64,000 nt of DNA, from contig CALTZZ010000001.1 in assembly GCA_943913905.1 (NCBI GenBank), positions 30,105-94,104 on the forward strand, given 5' to 3'. How positions within the stretch are numbered: the stretch's first letter is position 1; each line of letters starts with the position of its first letter. The DNA comes from an uncultured Dermabacteraceae bacterium. Its GTDB lineage: Bacteria; Actinomycetota; Actinomycetes; Actinomycetales; Dermabacteraceae. Under the pieces are notes generated by a model that was given only the letters and a program-made list of their open reading frames with translations, searched no databases and had not been told where the DNA came from. A program made the position numbers and the translations under genes. Shown here piece by piece: positions 34,065-42,487 of this stretch.

Positions 34065-34267
34065 GGTGCGCCCCCTCTCTTTCTCAGTCGTAGACACACC
34101 TTAGCTTCGTCGATTGCGAGCACCCCCGCCATATCGAGGTATGTTCTCGACGGCCACTGGCTCACAAGCCTTCGCACAGGATTAGAACAGTGACCGATTT
34201 CTACGACGGTGACCATTAATCACTCACTAGCAGCCAGGCTTCATGCCCTAGTCTTCGCCCACTACCG

Positions 34268-34475
34268 CTACTCGGATTCATTCTCCTGGCACCCCGGCTT
34301 CCGGTTCACAACACCGGCCAGGATCGGCGTCCCGAGGAGTGCGAGCACGTACAGGCCCCACCCCGATGACCCCACGCCATTCGAGGTCGGTGAAGTTGAG
34401 AATAATGGTCCCCGAGAACATGAGAAGAGCGATCACGGACGCGATGATCACGGTCAATAGCCGTTGGTGGCGCAT
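34268..34475 (-). pseudogene. small two-helix membrane protein with a frameshift
   Basis: From ATG 34475 the frame reads MRHQRLLTVIIASVIALLMF and continues to LNFTDLEW, a first membrane helix, then turns into hydrophilic Arg/Pro sequence. Shifting by one base near 34390-34375 gives SSGWGLYVLALLGTPILAGV, a second helix with a typical charged tail ending at 34268. The two halves together look like one small two-helix protein, so a 1-base indel (mutation or sequence error) is likely. Confidence 0.6.
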
Positions 34476-34565
34476 CTTTCGATCGTATCGAAGCACACAG
34501 TCGGGTCCAGGGCCCGTCGGCCCGCTCCGATCATCGGACGGGGCGGCCCGTCTCCCCCGGCGAGG

Positions 34566-35870
34566 CTAGGCGGCGCGGAGTTCGCGGCGGCGCAGTGTCA
34601 CGTGGAATGCCCATGCGAGCCCGCCGAGTGTGGTGAGGCCGAGTGCGCCGAGGGCGAGGGCGATGAGGGAGTGTGCGAGGAACGGCACGAGGACCCCGGA
34701 GATGAGTGCCGCTCCGGCGAGGTTCATGAACGTCATGATGCTGGTGGCGGCGCCGCGTTCGCGCGGGAACAGGTCGAGTGCTTCGAGCTGGAGCGGGGCC
34801 ATCATGAGTGACGATCCGAGGCCCAAGAACAGCGGCCCAGCCATGATGACGAGGTGCCAGAGGCCGAACTCTTGGCCCAGTTCGGGGACGATCGAGTTGA
34901 GGGTCACGGCGATGACGGCGCCCGTGAATGAGGTGGCGAAGGCGATGGTGATGAGTCGCGTGCGGGTGAGCGCGTATGCGAGGCGGCCCACGAGGTAGGA
35001 GCCGGTGATCATTCCCATGATGATGGGGACGAACAGCACCCAGTAGTCCTGCTCGCCCAGGTGCATGAGGTTGGGGACGATCACGGGGGCGGCGCTAATG
35101 AATACGAAGTGGGCGCTGCCGGAGAGGGCGAGCGGAATGCAGATCCGCCACAGGAGGCCCGAGCGCGAGACGCGGCTCAGCGACGCGAAGATGCTGCGGG
35201 CGGAGAACGGGAGACGCTTTTCCGGTGGCAGGGTCTCGGGAATCTTCACGAGCAACACGATGAGGGTCACGAGCGCGTAGACCATCATTGCGCCGAAGAT
35301 CCAGCGCCACGGTCCCAGGAGCAGCACCCAGCCACCCACGATCGGGGCCACGGCGGGGGCCACGGCGAAGATCATCATGACCTGGCTCATGAGCTTCTGC
35401 GCGCGTCCACCGCCATACAAGTCACGGATGACAACGCGGGAAATAATCGTGGCGCCGCCTGCGCTGAGGCCCTGCAGGATGCGGAACAGGATCACGAGGC
35501 CCAGGTGCGGCGAGAGCGCAGCACCGAAAGCCGCGAGCGCGTACACGATGAGAGCTGTGCCCATCACGCGCTTGCGCCCGAGGGCGTCTGACAGCGGGCC
35601 GTGGAAGATGCTCATCACGGCGAACGAGAGCAGGTACGAGCTGGTGATCTGCTGCATCGCAGCCACATCAGCGTTGAATTCGCGGGCCATTTTCGGGAAG
35701 CCCGGGAAAATCATGTCGATCGTGAAGGGTCCGAGCATCGACAGCATCGCCACGGAAAAGATGAAGACCGGGCTCACTTTTTCGGTGTGGCCCAGGCTGA
35801 GGCGCAGTGCCGCTGTCTCGGTAAGGGGTTCGCTTTCTGGCTGTTCGGGGGTCACGATCTCGTTCTGCAC
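34566..35870 (-). CDS. MFS drug exporter, Bcr/CflA family
   Basis: 434 residues from GTG 35870. Twelve helices. Family features: FTIDMIFPGFPKMAREF after helix 1, GPLSDALGRKRVMG (motif A) between helices 2 and 3, and AVAPAVAPIVGGWVLL in helix 5 (motif C of drug:proton antiporters). It exports antibiotics such as bicyclomycin or chloramphenicol, or sulfonamides, by proton exchange; the substrate cannot be read from sequence. A near-perfect palindrome lies 15 bp upstream of the start and probably binds a MarR/TetR-type repressor encoded elsewhere. Confidence 0.92.
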   Translation of the reverse strand: MQNEIVTPEQPESEPLTETAALRLSLGHTEKVSPVFIFSVAMLSMLGPFTIDMIFPGFPKMAREFNADVAAMQQITSSYLLSFAVMSIFHGPLSDALGRKRVMGTALIVYALAAFGAALSPHLGLVILFRILQGLSAGGATIISRVVIRDLYGGGRAQKLMSQVMMIFAVAPAVAPIVGGWVLLLGPWRWIFGAMMVYALVTLIVLLVKIPETLPPEKRLPFSARSIFASLSRVSRSGLLWRICIPLALSGSAHFVFISAAPVIVPNLMHLGEQDYWVLFVPIIMGMITGSYLVGRLAYALTRTRLITIAFATSFTGAVIAVTLNSIVPELGQEFGLWHLVIMAGPLFLGLGSSLMMAPLQLEALDLFPRERGAATSIMTFMNLAGAALISGVLVPFLAHSLIALALGALGLTTLGGLAWAFHVTLRRRELRAA

Positions 35871-35884
35871 CGAACCATACTAAG

Positions 35885-35899
35885 TTGCATTCAATGCAA
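35885..35899. promoter_or_regulatory. palindromic operator between MFS exporter and GH15-like gene
   Basis: TTGCATTCAATGCAA, perfect 7-bp arms around a single centre base, placed between the divergent starts at 35870 and 35930. The TTGCA half-site is typical of MarR-type regulators. Confidence 0.6.
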
Positions 35900-35929
35900 A
35901 GTCTCGCGAGTGAGACGATTGACCCAGAC

Positions 35930-37333
35930 ATGACTCTCTCGCCTGCCGGATCGCGAATGCCACGCCGCTCAATTCTTCGCTCAGCCGCCACGTTCGCCAC
36001 GGCGGGAATTGGTGCTGCCGCCACGCTCTCGCTCACGGCAAGCTCCCGCCGCGACCTCGAATCCCAGCTTCCGCTGTACTCGGAAACGGTCGCATTCGTG
36101 GATGCCGGGGTGTTTACCCGCACCTCGAACCCGCTCGCGCCGGGTGCCATCCGCGGGGTTCGGCGCACTGCGTGGAAGTCGGGTTCCGTTCCTCTCGTGC
36201 CGGGCACACGGGTTCAAGAGGACGCCGTCGGCCTGGAGGCCCTCGTGCACGCCACGGAGGGGTTCATGAATGCCACCCGTCTCGCGGGGTCCCCCGATCC
36301 GGACCTGGAGGCATCAGCGCTACTCGACCTGCATTCGCTCACGTGGGCACTGCCATCACCCATTGCCGGGTGGAGCAACAATTGGCGATACACGTGGCCC
36401 CGCGATGCCGCGCATGTGCTGGTGGCCTTGCATGAGCGCGGGCAGACGGAGTGGGCACTCGACTTGCTCGAGGGGCTTGCACGAATGCAGCGACCCGACG
36501 GCAGTTTCCATGCGCGCTACATTCCCGGCACGAACCGCACGCCGGATGACCGCCCTGCCCAGTTCGACGGCGTGGGGTGGCTAGCGTGGGCAGCGGGCCG
36601 CGTGCTCGCTAAGGGCACGGGGCCGACGGCGACCACCTCCCCCGCTGCGTCCGCGTCACCTCAGCTTGTGCGGGCCCTCAAGCGAGCCGCTGACGCTTTG
36701 ATGGCAGCGACGGAAACTCGGTCACATTTGCCCGCGGCGAGCCCCGACTATTGGGAGAAACACGAATGGCAGTTGCCGCTGTCGGTTGCGGCGATGACGC
36801 TTGCGGGCCTGCGCGCCTGCACCCGGTTGGCGAATGCATCCGTCATTGACTCTGACGGGTCGGCTCTCGCGGCCCGTGCAGACGCCGTCGACGACGCGAT
36901 CGCTCGCTCCTTCGGGAGGCACGGCTACCAGCGGTATCGCCGCGGTGGTGGGGCCGACGCCGGCCTGCTCATGCTGCTGCCGCCGTACGCCACGGCGCCT
37001 GCGGCTGGGATCGATACCGAGGACCGGGCGTTCGATTTGCTGGAGGGTGCGTTCGACGCCATGAGCCGCCCTGCGGGCGGCGTGGCTCCGGCTGCCTCGT
37101 GGAAGCGCGACGGGGTCTCGTGGACTCCACAGACCGCGATGTTCGCCCGCGCATTCGCGGGCATTGGAGCTTTGGATGAGGCGGAGTCGCTGCTGTCGTG
37201 GCTCGCCAACCATCGCACGCAGCCGAGGTCGCTGAGTGAAAAAGTTCTCGCGAACGGCATCCCGGCCACAGTTTCGCCACTCGCCTGGCCCGCGGCCACA
37301 ACCCTGAGCACTCTCACCGCGCTCAAAAGATGA
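35930..37333 (+). CDS. Tat-exported glycoside hydrolase family 15-like protein
   Basis: 467 residues from ATG 35930. The N-terminus has a twin-arginine-like signal (MPRRSILRSAATFA, then an Ala/Gly/Thr core). The catalytic-type domain has the GH15/(alpha/alpha)6-barrel sequence NWRYTWPRDAAHVLVALHER near residue 150 and QFDGVGWLAWAAGRVL near 220, as in glucoamylase-like and glucodextranase proteins. A loop of Ala/Thr/Ser/Pro lies near 230-245. It probably trims alpha-glucans or another polysaccharide outside the membrane. The broken lipoprotein gene follows 11 bp later and may be its partner. Confidence 0.8.
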   Translation: MTLSPAGSRMPRRSILRSAATFATAGIGAAATLSLTASSRRDLESQLPLYSETVAFVDAGVFTRTSNPLAPGAIRGVRRTAWKSGSVPLVPGTRVQEDAVGLEALVHATEGFMNATRLAGSPDPDLEASALLDLHSLTWALPSPIAGWSNNWRYTWPRDAAHVLVALHERGQTEWALDLLEGLARMQRPDGSFHARYIPGTNRTPDDRPAQFDGVGWLAWAAGRVLAKGTGPTATTSPAASASPQLVRALKRAADALMAATETRSHLPAASPDYWEKHEWQLPLSVAAMTLAGLRACTRLANASVIDSDGSALAARADAVDDAIARSFGRHGYQRYRRGGGADAGLLMLLPPYATAPAAGIDTEDRAFDLLEGAFDAMSRPAGGVAPAASWKRDGVSWTPQTAMFARAFAGIGALDEAESLLSWLANHRTQPRSLSEKVLANGIPATVSPLAWPAATTLSTLTALKR

Positions 37334-37344
37334 ATAATCAACCC

Positions 37345-37977
37345 ATGGACAGATGAGCATTCGTCCGCAGTGTCGCAACTGCGGCGGGAGCGAGCGCAAC
37401 ACTGAGTGCGCTCAGTGCCTGCGGATCATCTATAGCTCCGGAGGCGGCGGTTGCCCCTTCCACAGCTCCACTCGCGAGTCCTGAGATAGGCACAGAATTA
37501 CGCACTGTCTTCGATTCCCATGGCATCACGGGAGAAACCATCCGCGAGGTCATTGACTCTTTCGATGCGCTCCCCCGCCCGCGTCCCCTCGCCATCACAG
37601 CATCAGTCTCCCCCATGCTCATCTCCATTACTGACGCCACATCACACTTCGCGGTATCGCTCACCGATCAACCGTTCTACCTCTCGCTTGCCCCGTACCG
37701 CACGTACACCCATCCGTGCCGGGATCATTCGCTGGGGGGATGCCAAGGGGAGCTCGCGGATACGGATCTGCATGTGTTGATCGAATCGGATTCCGGCGAC
37801 ACCCTGGTGGATGCGAACGCCACTACGTACGAGAACGGCTTTGCCGGATTCTGGGTTGCCCGAGACCACAAGGGAACCGTGACCGTCACGACCGAAACCG
37901 AACGGGCCACCGCCCGATTCGATTCGAGCACGAACGGTTCCACGTGCCTCACCGACCTGAAGCTCACGGCTGCGTAA
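37345..37977 (+). pseudogene. Tat lipoprotein gene with TGA at codon 4
   Basis: ATG 37345 reads M-D-R, then TGA (37354-37356), then AFVRSVATAAGASATLSALSAC (split here as AFVRSVATAAG and LSALSACGSS). If the TGA were CGA the start would be MDRRAFVRS..., a textbook twin-arginine lipoprotein signal with lipobox LSAC. The frame then stays open for about 207 codons to TAA, coding a Ser/Thr-rich domain with three Cys. A single C-to-T change explains the break. No alternative start near the signal peptide is seen. Confidence 0.75.
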
Positions 37978-38010
37978 ACACCAGGCCTGACGGCGCCCTC
38001 ACCGGCACCG

Positions 38011-38703
38011 TCACCGCGGGAAAGTAGGGGCCACTGAACCAGCGGCTCGCTCAAGCTTGCGCGCGACCACGAGCAGGTCTTGAAGCTCAGCCTGTTCGCC
38101 GTCTGGCCCCGTGGCCGCGCGCAGCACCACGTCGGCGCGATCCACCCGCAGGCTCGGCACGCCAGACAGGATGGCACGCTCCGAGTCCGCGGTGGGCATG
38201 GGGGCATGCTGCGCATTTTCCTTCAGACTCGTTGCCCACGGCGGCGGGGCAGCGTGTGACAGCAGAACGATGGACCCGTCACTGGCAAGCGAAGCCGCCA
38301 CACGGCGAATGATCCCCTCGCGGTCGAGCCCGATCTTCGACTGGAAAAACGAGGCCGTCACCAGGTCGTACGTTTCTTTCGGGCACCACTGCTCCAGGTC
38401 CTCTGCCACAAACCGAACTCCGGAAACCCCCTCGGTTGCCGCTCGCTCGCGTGCACGTTCAATCGCGACAGTGGAGACGTCGACGCCGTCGGCCACCCAC
38501 CCCCGACCAGCCAGCCACAGCACGTCGCCGCCCTCGCCGCATCCAAGATCCAGGCTGCGCCCGCCCGCCGCACCGCCACGGTCACGCTCGATCCCTTCCA
38601 CAGCGGTCGCCAGCGTTGCGTTCACATTCCCCGACCACAGCGCCGGGCATTCCCGATAGCGTTCATCCCAATGCTCAGCCGCGTCCACGTCATGTTCATT
38701 CAT
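38011..38703 (-). CDS. class I SAM-dependent methyltransferase
   Basis: 230 residues from ATG 38703 with GTGAGGACC just upstream. The start has the AEHWDERYRE motif seen in TehB/thiopurine-type methyltransferases, then motif I SLDLGCGEGGDVLWLA and motif II VDVSTVAI. DLVTASFFQS follows at the catalytic position. The target is a small molecule of unknown identity. The C-terminal 25 residues are helical and basic. It diverges from pdxH with an 80-bp gap. Confidence 0.88.
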   Translation of the reverse strand: MNEHDVDAAEHWDERYRECPALWSGNVNATLATAVEGIERDRGGAAGGRSLDLGCGEGGDVLWLAGRGWVADGVDVSTVAIERARERAATEGVSGVRFVAEDLEQWCPKETYDLVTASFFQSKIGLDREGIIRRVAASLASDGSIVLLSHAAPPPWATSLKENAQHAPMPTADSERAILSGVPSLRVDRADVVLRAATGPDGEQAELQDLLVVARKLERAAGSVAPTFPR

Positions 38704-38784
38704 GGTCCTCACGGTACGACTCGGCCGGGGTTTAGGGTTAATAAGTGGAGTCAACGACGATCCATACCAACGCCAGGAGGAACG

Positions 38785-39471
38785 ATGAACAACCGCCACA
38801 CGTCAGGCATTGATCTGCGCGGCGAGCGCATCAACTACACGCAAGGAAAGCTCAGCGAGAACCGCGCCGGGAACGACCCGCACACACTGTTTGACGAATG
38901 GCTGCAGGATGCGATCCTTCGCCGCGACCAGGAAGGTGACCTCCTGGAACCCAACGCCATGGTGCTTTCGACCATGAACCCCGAAACCGAATGGCCCGAT
39001 TCGCGCGTGGTGCTCCTCAAAGGGCACGAGGGTGGAAAGTTCGTGTTCTTCGGCAACTACGAATCCCAAAAGGGCCACGACCTCGACGTTAACCGCAAGG
39101 CTGCCCTCAACTTCTCGTGGCTGCCGATCCAGCGCCAGGTGCGCATCCAGGGCAAGGTGCGCCGCGTGAGCACCGAAGAATCGGACTCCTACTTCAAGGT
39201 CCGCCCCCGCGGTTCGCAGATCGGAGCCTGGGCTAGTTCACAGTCCGACGTCGTCGATTCACCAGACGAGCTCGCCAAGGCGTACGAGCGTGCCGAGCAG
39301 CGCTTCGGCACCGGCGACGTACCGCGCCCGAACTACTGGGGCGGTTGGGCTCTGACCCCGCACCGTTTCGAGTTCTGGCAGGGCGGTTCATCGCGCCTGC
39401 ACGACCGCATCGTATTCACCCTCGCCGGTGACAGTTCTGGCCGTTGGGTGGTGTCACGCCTCGCGCCGTGA
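38785..39471 (+). CDS. pdxH: pyridoxamine 5'-phosphate oxidase
   Basis: 228 residues from ATG 38785 with AGGAGG 6 bp upstream. Family motifs: LRGERINYTQGKL at the N-terminus, AMVLSTMNPETEWPDSRVVLLKG (FMN site), FFGNYESQKGHDL, and the C-terminal FEFWQGGSSRLHDRIVF substrate/flavin signature followed by WVVSRLAP. It oxidises PNP/PMP to pyridoxal phosphate in B6 salvage. Complete and unremarkable. Confidence 0.97.
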   Translation: MNNRHTSGIDLRGERINYTQGKLSENRAGNDPHTLFDEWLQDAILRRDQEGDLLEPNAMVLSTMNPETEWPDSRVVLLKGHEGGKFVFFGNYESQKGHDLDVNRKAALNFSWLPIQRQVRIQGKVRRVSTEESDSYFKVRPRGSQIGAWASSQSDVVDSPDELAKAYERAEQRFGTGDVPRPNYWGGWALTPHRFEFWQGGSSRLHDRIVFTLAGDSSGRWVVSRLAP

Positions 39472-39537
39472 TTCGGTGCGGTGGATCAAGTCACGGCCAC
39501 GTAAGAAACGCCTGCCTGTTCTGGTAAAAGTAGTGCG

Positions 39538-40035
39538 GTGACCCCACCAGACACCACGCCCACATACCGCGCGGACGGCACGGACAGCACGGACACGCGT
39601 CCCATTGATGCCTCCCGCTCGCGCGGCTGGATGTTTCTCGCGTTCGCGGTGGTCTCGGAAGTGTTGGCCACACTGTGCCTCAGAGGAGCGCTTGACCAAC
39701 CGCTCCTCTATGCCGTTGTGGTGGCGGGATACGTTGCGGCCTTCACAGCCCTCTCATTCGCGCTGCGCACCGGGCTGGGTCTCGGCATCGCCTACGGAGT
39801 ATGGGGCGCGTCTGGCGTGGTGCTCACTGCGATCGCTTCCATGCTGCTTTTCGGCGAGCCCATGACGCTCACCATGTGGGGCGGCATCGGCCTCGTGGTG
39901 GCCGGGGTTTTGTGCGTTGAGCTGGGGTCGCAGCATGCTCACAGCGCCGATGCCCTCGCCGCCGCTACCCTCGCGACCGGCGAATTCCCCGTTATTGAGG
40001 CCGAAGCAGACTACGTGGCGGGTGATGCCCGATGA
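39538..40035 (+). CDS. SMR family efflux protein, long subunit
   Basis: 165 residues from GTG 39538. Four helices begin at about residue 30 with the essential Glu in VVSEVLATLCLRGA (helix 1), followed by GIAYGVWGASGVVLTAI (helix 3). Unlike a standard 105-residue SMR, it has a 28-residue polar N-terminal extension and a 30-residue acidic C-terminal tail. It overlaps the next SMR gene by 4 bp. Paired SMR genes usually make an obligate heterodimer that exports cations or guanidinium-like compounds. Confidence 0.9.
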   Translation: MTPPDTTPTYRADGTDSTDTRPIDASRSRGWMFLAFAVVSEVLATLCLRGALDQPLLYAVVVAGYVAAFTALSFALRTGLGLGIAYGVWGASGVVLTAIASMLLFGEPMTLTMWGGIGLVVAGVLCVELGSQHAHSADALAAATLATGEFPVIEAEADYVAGDAR

Positions 40036-40352
40036 CGTGGCTTTTCCTCGCTCTCGCCATCGCCACCGAGGTGTGCTCCACACTGGCCCTTCGTCTTGTG
40101 TCCGACGGCAAGAAACTATTCCTCCCCGTGGTCGTGGGCGGCTACGCGCTCGCGTTCGTCTTTATTACGATCTCGCTGGCCCACGGCATGCCACTAGGCG
40201 TGGCATACGGCGTCTGGGTGGCAGCAGGAGTGGCCATCACCGCGCTCCTCTCCAAGCTCCTTTTTGGCGAACCGCTCAATTGGCTCATGGGCCTCGGGAT
40301 CGCGCTCATCGGCGCGGGAGTGCTGCTCATCGAAATGGGCGGGGCGCACTAG
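40032..40352 (+). CDS. SMR family efflux protein, short subunit
   Basis: 106 residues, the standard SMR length. The conserved Glu is in AIATEVCSTLALR (helix 1), the Gly/Trp motif in GVAYGVWVAAGVAITALL (helix 3), and helix 4 ends with LIEMGGAH. Its ATG lies inside the stop of the long subunit, so the two are translated together. It probably pairs with the long subunit in antiparallel topology. Confidence 0.93.
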   Translation: MTWLFLALAIATEVCSTLALRLVSDGKKLFLPVVVGGYALAFVFITISLAHGMPLGVAYGVWVAAGVAITALLSKLLFGEPLNWLMGLGIALIGAGVLLIEMGGAH

Positions 40353-40441
40353 CGGGCGCAGGATTCATCCGGGTGGGTCTTGCGTGCAAGGTGCGGGCAT
40401 AAGCCCGAGCTTCAACAGCGCACAAAGAATCGACGGGAAGT

Positions 40442-40735
40442 TCATTCGACGCGCAGGTCTGGGAAAGACGCCGCCGCATTGCTCGCGTCTGCCGCGGTAG
40501 CGGGCCGGACCTCGACCCGCTTCTTCTGCTCGGTGCGTTCCGACGGGTTCGACGCATCGAAAGACACGAGCGGATCGTCGTCTGGTTCAACCACAAGGGT
40601 CGTCTCGGGCTGAATCGGCGGCCTCGACACGGCTTCATCGCGCATACGGTCATTCGCCATCTCGCCGGGTGCGTTCCCTGATGAACTCTGCATGAGGGTT
40701 CTAAGAACGTGCCCCAGCCTCGTCTTTAATCCCAT
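40442..40735 (-). CDS. small hydrophilic protein of unknown function
   Basis: 97 residues from ATG 40735 with GACGGAG 6-12 bp upstream. No hydrophobic segment. The first 20 residues form a basic amphipathic helix (GLKTRLGHVLRTLMQS), the rest is disordered with acidic and basic clusters (EPDDDPLVSF; EQKKRVEVRP). No family recognised. Compositional bias makes it look like a real but fast-evolving small protein. Confidence 0.5.
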   Translation of the reverse strand: MGLKTRLGHVLRTLMQSSSGNAPGEMANDRMRDEAVSRPPIQPETTLVVEPDDDPLVSFDASNPSERTEQKKRVEVRPATAADASNAAASFPDLRVE

Positions 40736-40891
40736 TGGTACTCCGTCGTTCATTGTCGGGTCTGCAGCGTTGCAACGCGCCGCGCAGCCCCCACTGCACG
40801 ACTCAATCTACTCCGAGAGTCGTACACGCTGACCTCGAAACAACACCACAGCCGGGTGCTCGACTGTCATTACGCCCGTTAGCCTCGAGGA

Positions 40892-41608
40892 ATGCTTGAT
40901 TCCCACCCCCTCACTCCCCCGCAGGAACCGAAGCTCACGCGCGCTGCCCTTGTGTGCACCGGGATTCTCATCGCGATTGCCGCCGTGCTGTTCGGTGGCG
41001 TCCTTGCGGCTGGAAAAATGTATCCGGCCGTTAGGGAGAACCTTCCCACTGTGCTTGCATGCACGGTGGTGGTGCTGGGGCTCGCGAACCTGGCGGCTGA
41101 GCTCCTGATTCTTCGCCGGTTCCAGATCCCGTTGAGCACTGTTGGCCTTTCGCGCCCGAGCCTCCGCGTGCTTCACGTGCTATGGCAGATCCCGCTGGCG
41201 ATCATCGTTCTGCTCATTGTTCAGGGCGCGGTGTTCCTCCTCTTCGCAGGAAACAACGGCACTGGCGGAGGAAGCTCCTTCTCGGACCTCAACCCCATGG
41301 GCGCTGTGCTCGCGTTTGTGGGGCTCGCGATCTTGACCCCGCTGTGGGAAGAGATTTATTTCCGCGGCCTCGTGTTTGCCGCGGTGGGTCAGAAACATTC
41401 CACGATCCTGGCCATTGTTGTGAGTGCACTGTTGTTTGGAGCCGCGCACCTAGTGCCGATCCTTTTGCCGTACCTGGTGACGCTCGGCTTTATCCTTGCC
41501 TTGCTGCGGGTTTTCCACCGCAACCTTTGGGGCGGTGTTGCCCTGCACGTCACGGTCAACACGATCGCTTCGGCGTCGATCCTGGCGGTGCTAGTGCTAG
41601 CCTCATAG
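40892..41608 (+). CDS. CPBP family intramembrane metalloprotease
   Basis: 238 residues, about seven helices. The CPBP (Abi/CAAX-type) motifs are present: EEIYFRGLVF (motif 1, EExxxR), FGAAHLV (motif 2, FxxxH) and HVTVNTIASA (motif 3, HxxxN). They bind a metal within the membrane and cleave prenylated or peptide substrates, often as bacteriocin immunity factors. A second family member lies at 53.6 kb. Confidence 0.9.
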   Translation: MLDSHPLTPPQEPKLTRAALVCTGILIAIAAVLFGGVLAAGKMYPAVRENLPTVLACTVVVLGLANLAAELLILRRFQIPLSTVGLSRPSLRVLHVLWQIPLAIIVLLIVQGAVFLLFAGNNGTGGGSSFSDLNPMGAVLAFVGLAILTPLWEEIYFRGLVFAAVGQKHSTILAIVVSALLFGAAHLVPILLPYLVTLGFILALLRVFHRNLWGGVALHVTVNTIASASILAVLVLAS

Positions 41609-41711
41609 AACCGGACTGGCGTGCACAAGGTACATCTCTCACGCCCTGACCCGCACTACTTTCCCACTCAGGGCACCAGCAGTACACGTTGTGCACGGGG
41701 CCGCACCGTGC

Positions 41712-42452
41712 TCACCGCGAACGCTTGCCGAACAGTCCCGCGAAAAGTCCGGGATGCGCTCGCGAAGTGGCGTCGCGTACTTCGCCGAGCATTGGGAAAC
41801 GTTCACGCAGCGCGCCTTCGATCCGCAGATGCAGCGTGACGTCCGAAAGGGGGCAGTGCCCGCACGCCCCGCCGAACGTGACGGTCACGGCGCCGTCGCG
41901 CACGTCTCCCACGGTCACTTCGCCACCGTGCGAGGCGATATAGGGGGCGAGTTGGCCATGAACAACGTCGAGGGCGATATGGCGAAGCACTTCGTCTTCA
42001 GCGGGAACGGCGACCAGGGCGTTACCCGTTGAAGTGGTCGAAGAATCTGCCGACGCCTCACCACCGTGCGCGCTTTTCATAGCGAGTGAATCGCTCTGCC
42101 CGAGGCTCACGATCTTCGCATCGCGCAGCGCCGCGTCGATCCGCGGTGCCCACTCGCGCCAGTCGTGGTTGGCGTTCAGCCACACCCATACGGCGCGGGG
42201 TTCGGTGACCATGCGTGTCACGACGCCGCTCCGCATCAGCCCGCTCATGGAGTCGAGCTCGTTTCCCGCTTCGGCGCAGCCCGATTCGCGGCGTTCGCCC
42301 GATTCGCTCGATTCGCTCGATTCGCTCGATTCAGAATCACCAATGGTACCCTGACCCCGGTCGTGGGTCTCCACAACCGACGGTTGCAGGTCGGCAGCAT
42401 CCTCTGCGAGCAGCCATCGGCGCGCCTGAGGCTCACCACCACATTTGGTCAT
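41712..42452 (-). CDS. NifU-like C-terminal-domain protein linked to Feo
   Basis: 246 residues from ATG 42452, 35 bp after the feoB stop (an open frame also extends upstream into feoB). The last 75 residues are a NifU C-terminal/Nfu domain with the iron-sulfur CxxC (GGACGHCPLSD) after GGEVTVGDVRDG. Residues 60-130 (SGLMRSGVVTRMVTEP ... WREWAPRIDAAL) are unlike the standard Nfu N-domain. A Ser/Glu tract at about 30-45 is coded by 9-bp repeats. Position as the third gene after feoA-feoB suggests it receives imported ferrous iron or assists FeoB, replacing FeoC (inference). Confidence 0.8.
   Translation of the reverse strand: MTKCGGEPQARRWLLAEDAADLQPSVVETHDRGQGTIGDSESSESSESSESGERRESGCAEAGNELDSMSGLMRSGVVTRMVTEPRAVWVWLNANHDWREWAPRIDAALRDAKIVSLGQSDSLAMKSAHGGEASADSSTTSTGNALVAVPAEDEVLRHIALDVVHGQLAPYIASHGGEVTVGDVRDGAVTVTFGGACGHCPLSDVTLHLRIEGALRERFPMLGEVRDATSRAHPGLFAGLFGKRSR
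42301..42332. repeat. 9-bp tandem repeat in NifU-like gene
   Basis: GATTCGCTC repeated 3.6 times (42301, 42310, 42319, partial 42328). On the coding strand each unit adds Ser-Glu-Ser, so copy-number change would lengthen the linker without shifting frame. Confidence 0.9.
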
Positions 42453-42487
42453 ATGGCCGAGCGACAGTCCCACGGTGTCGAGCTCGG

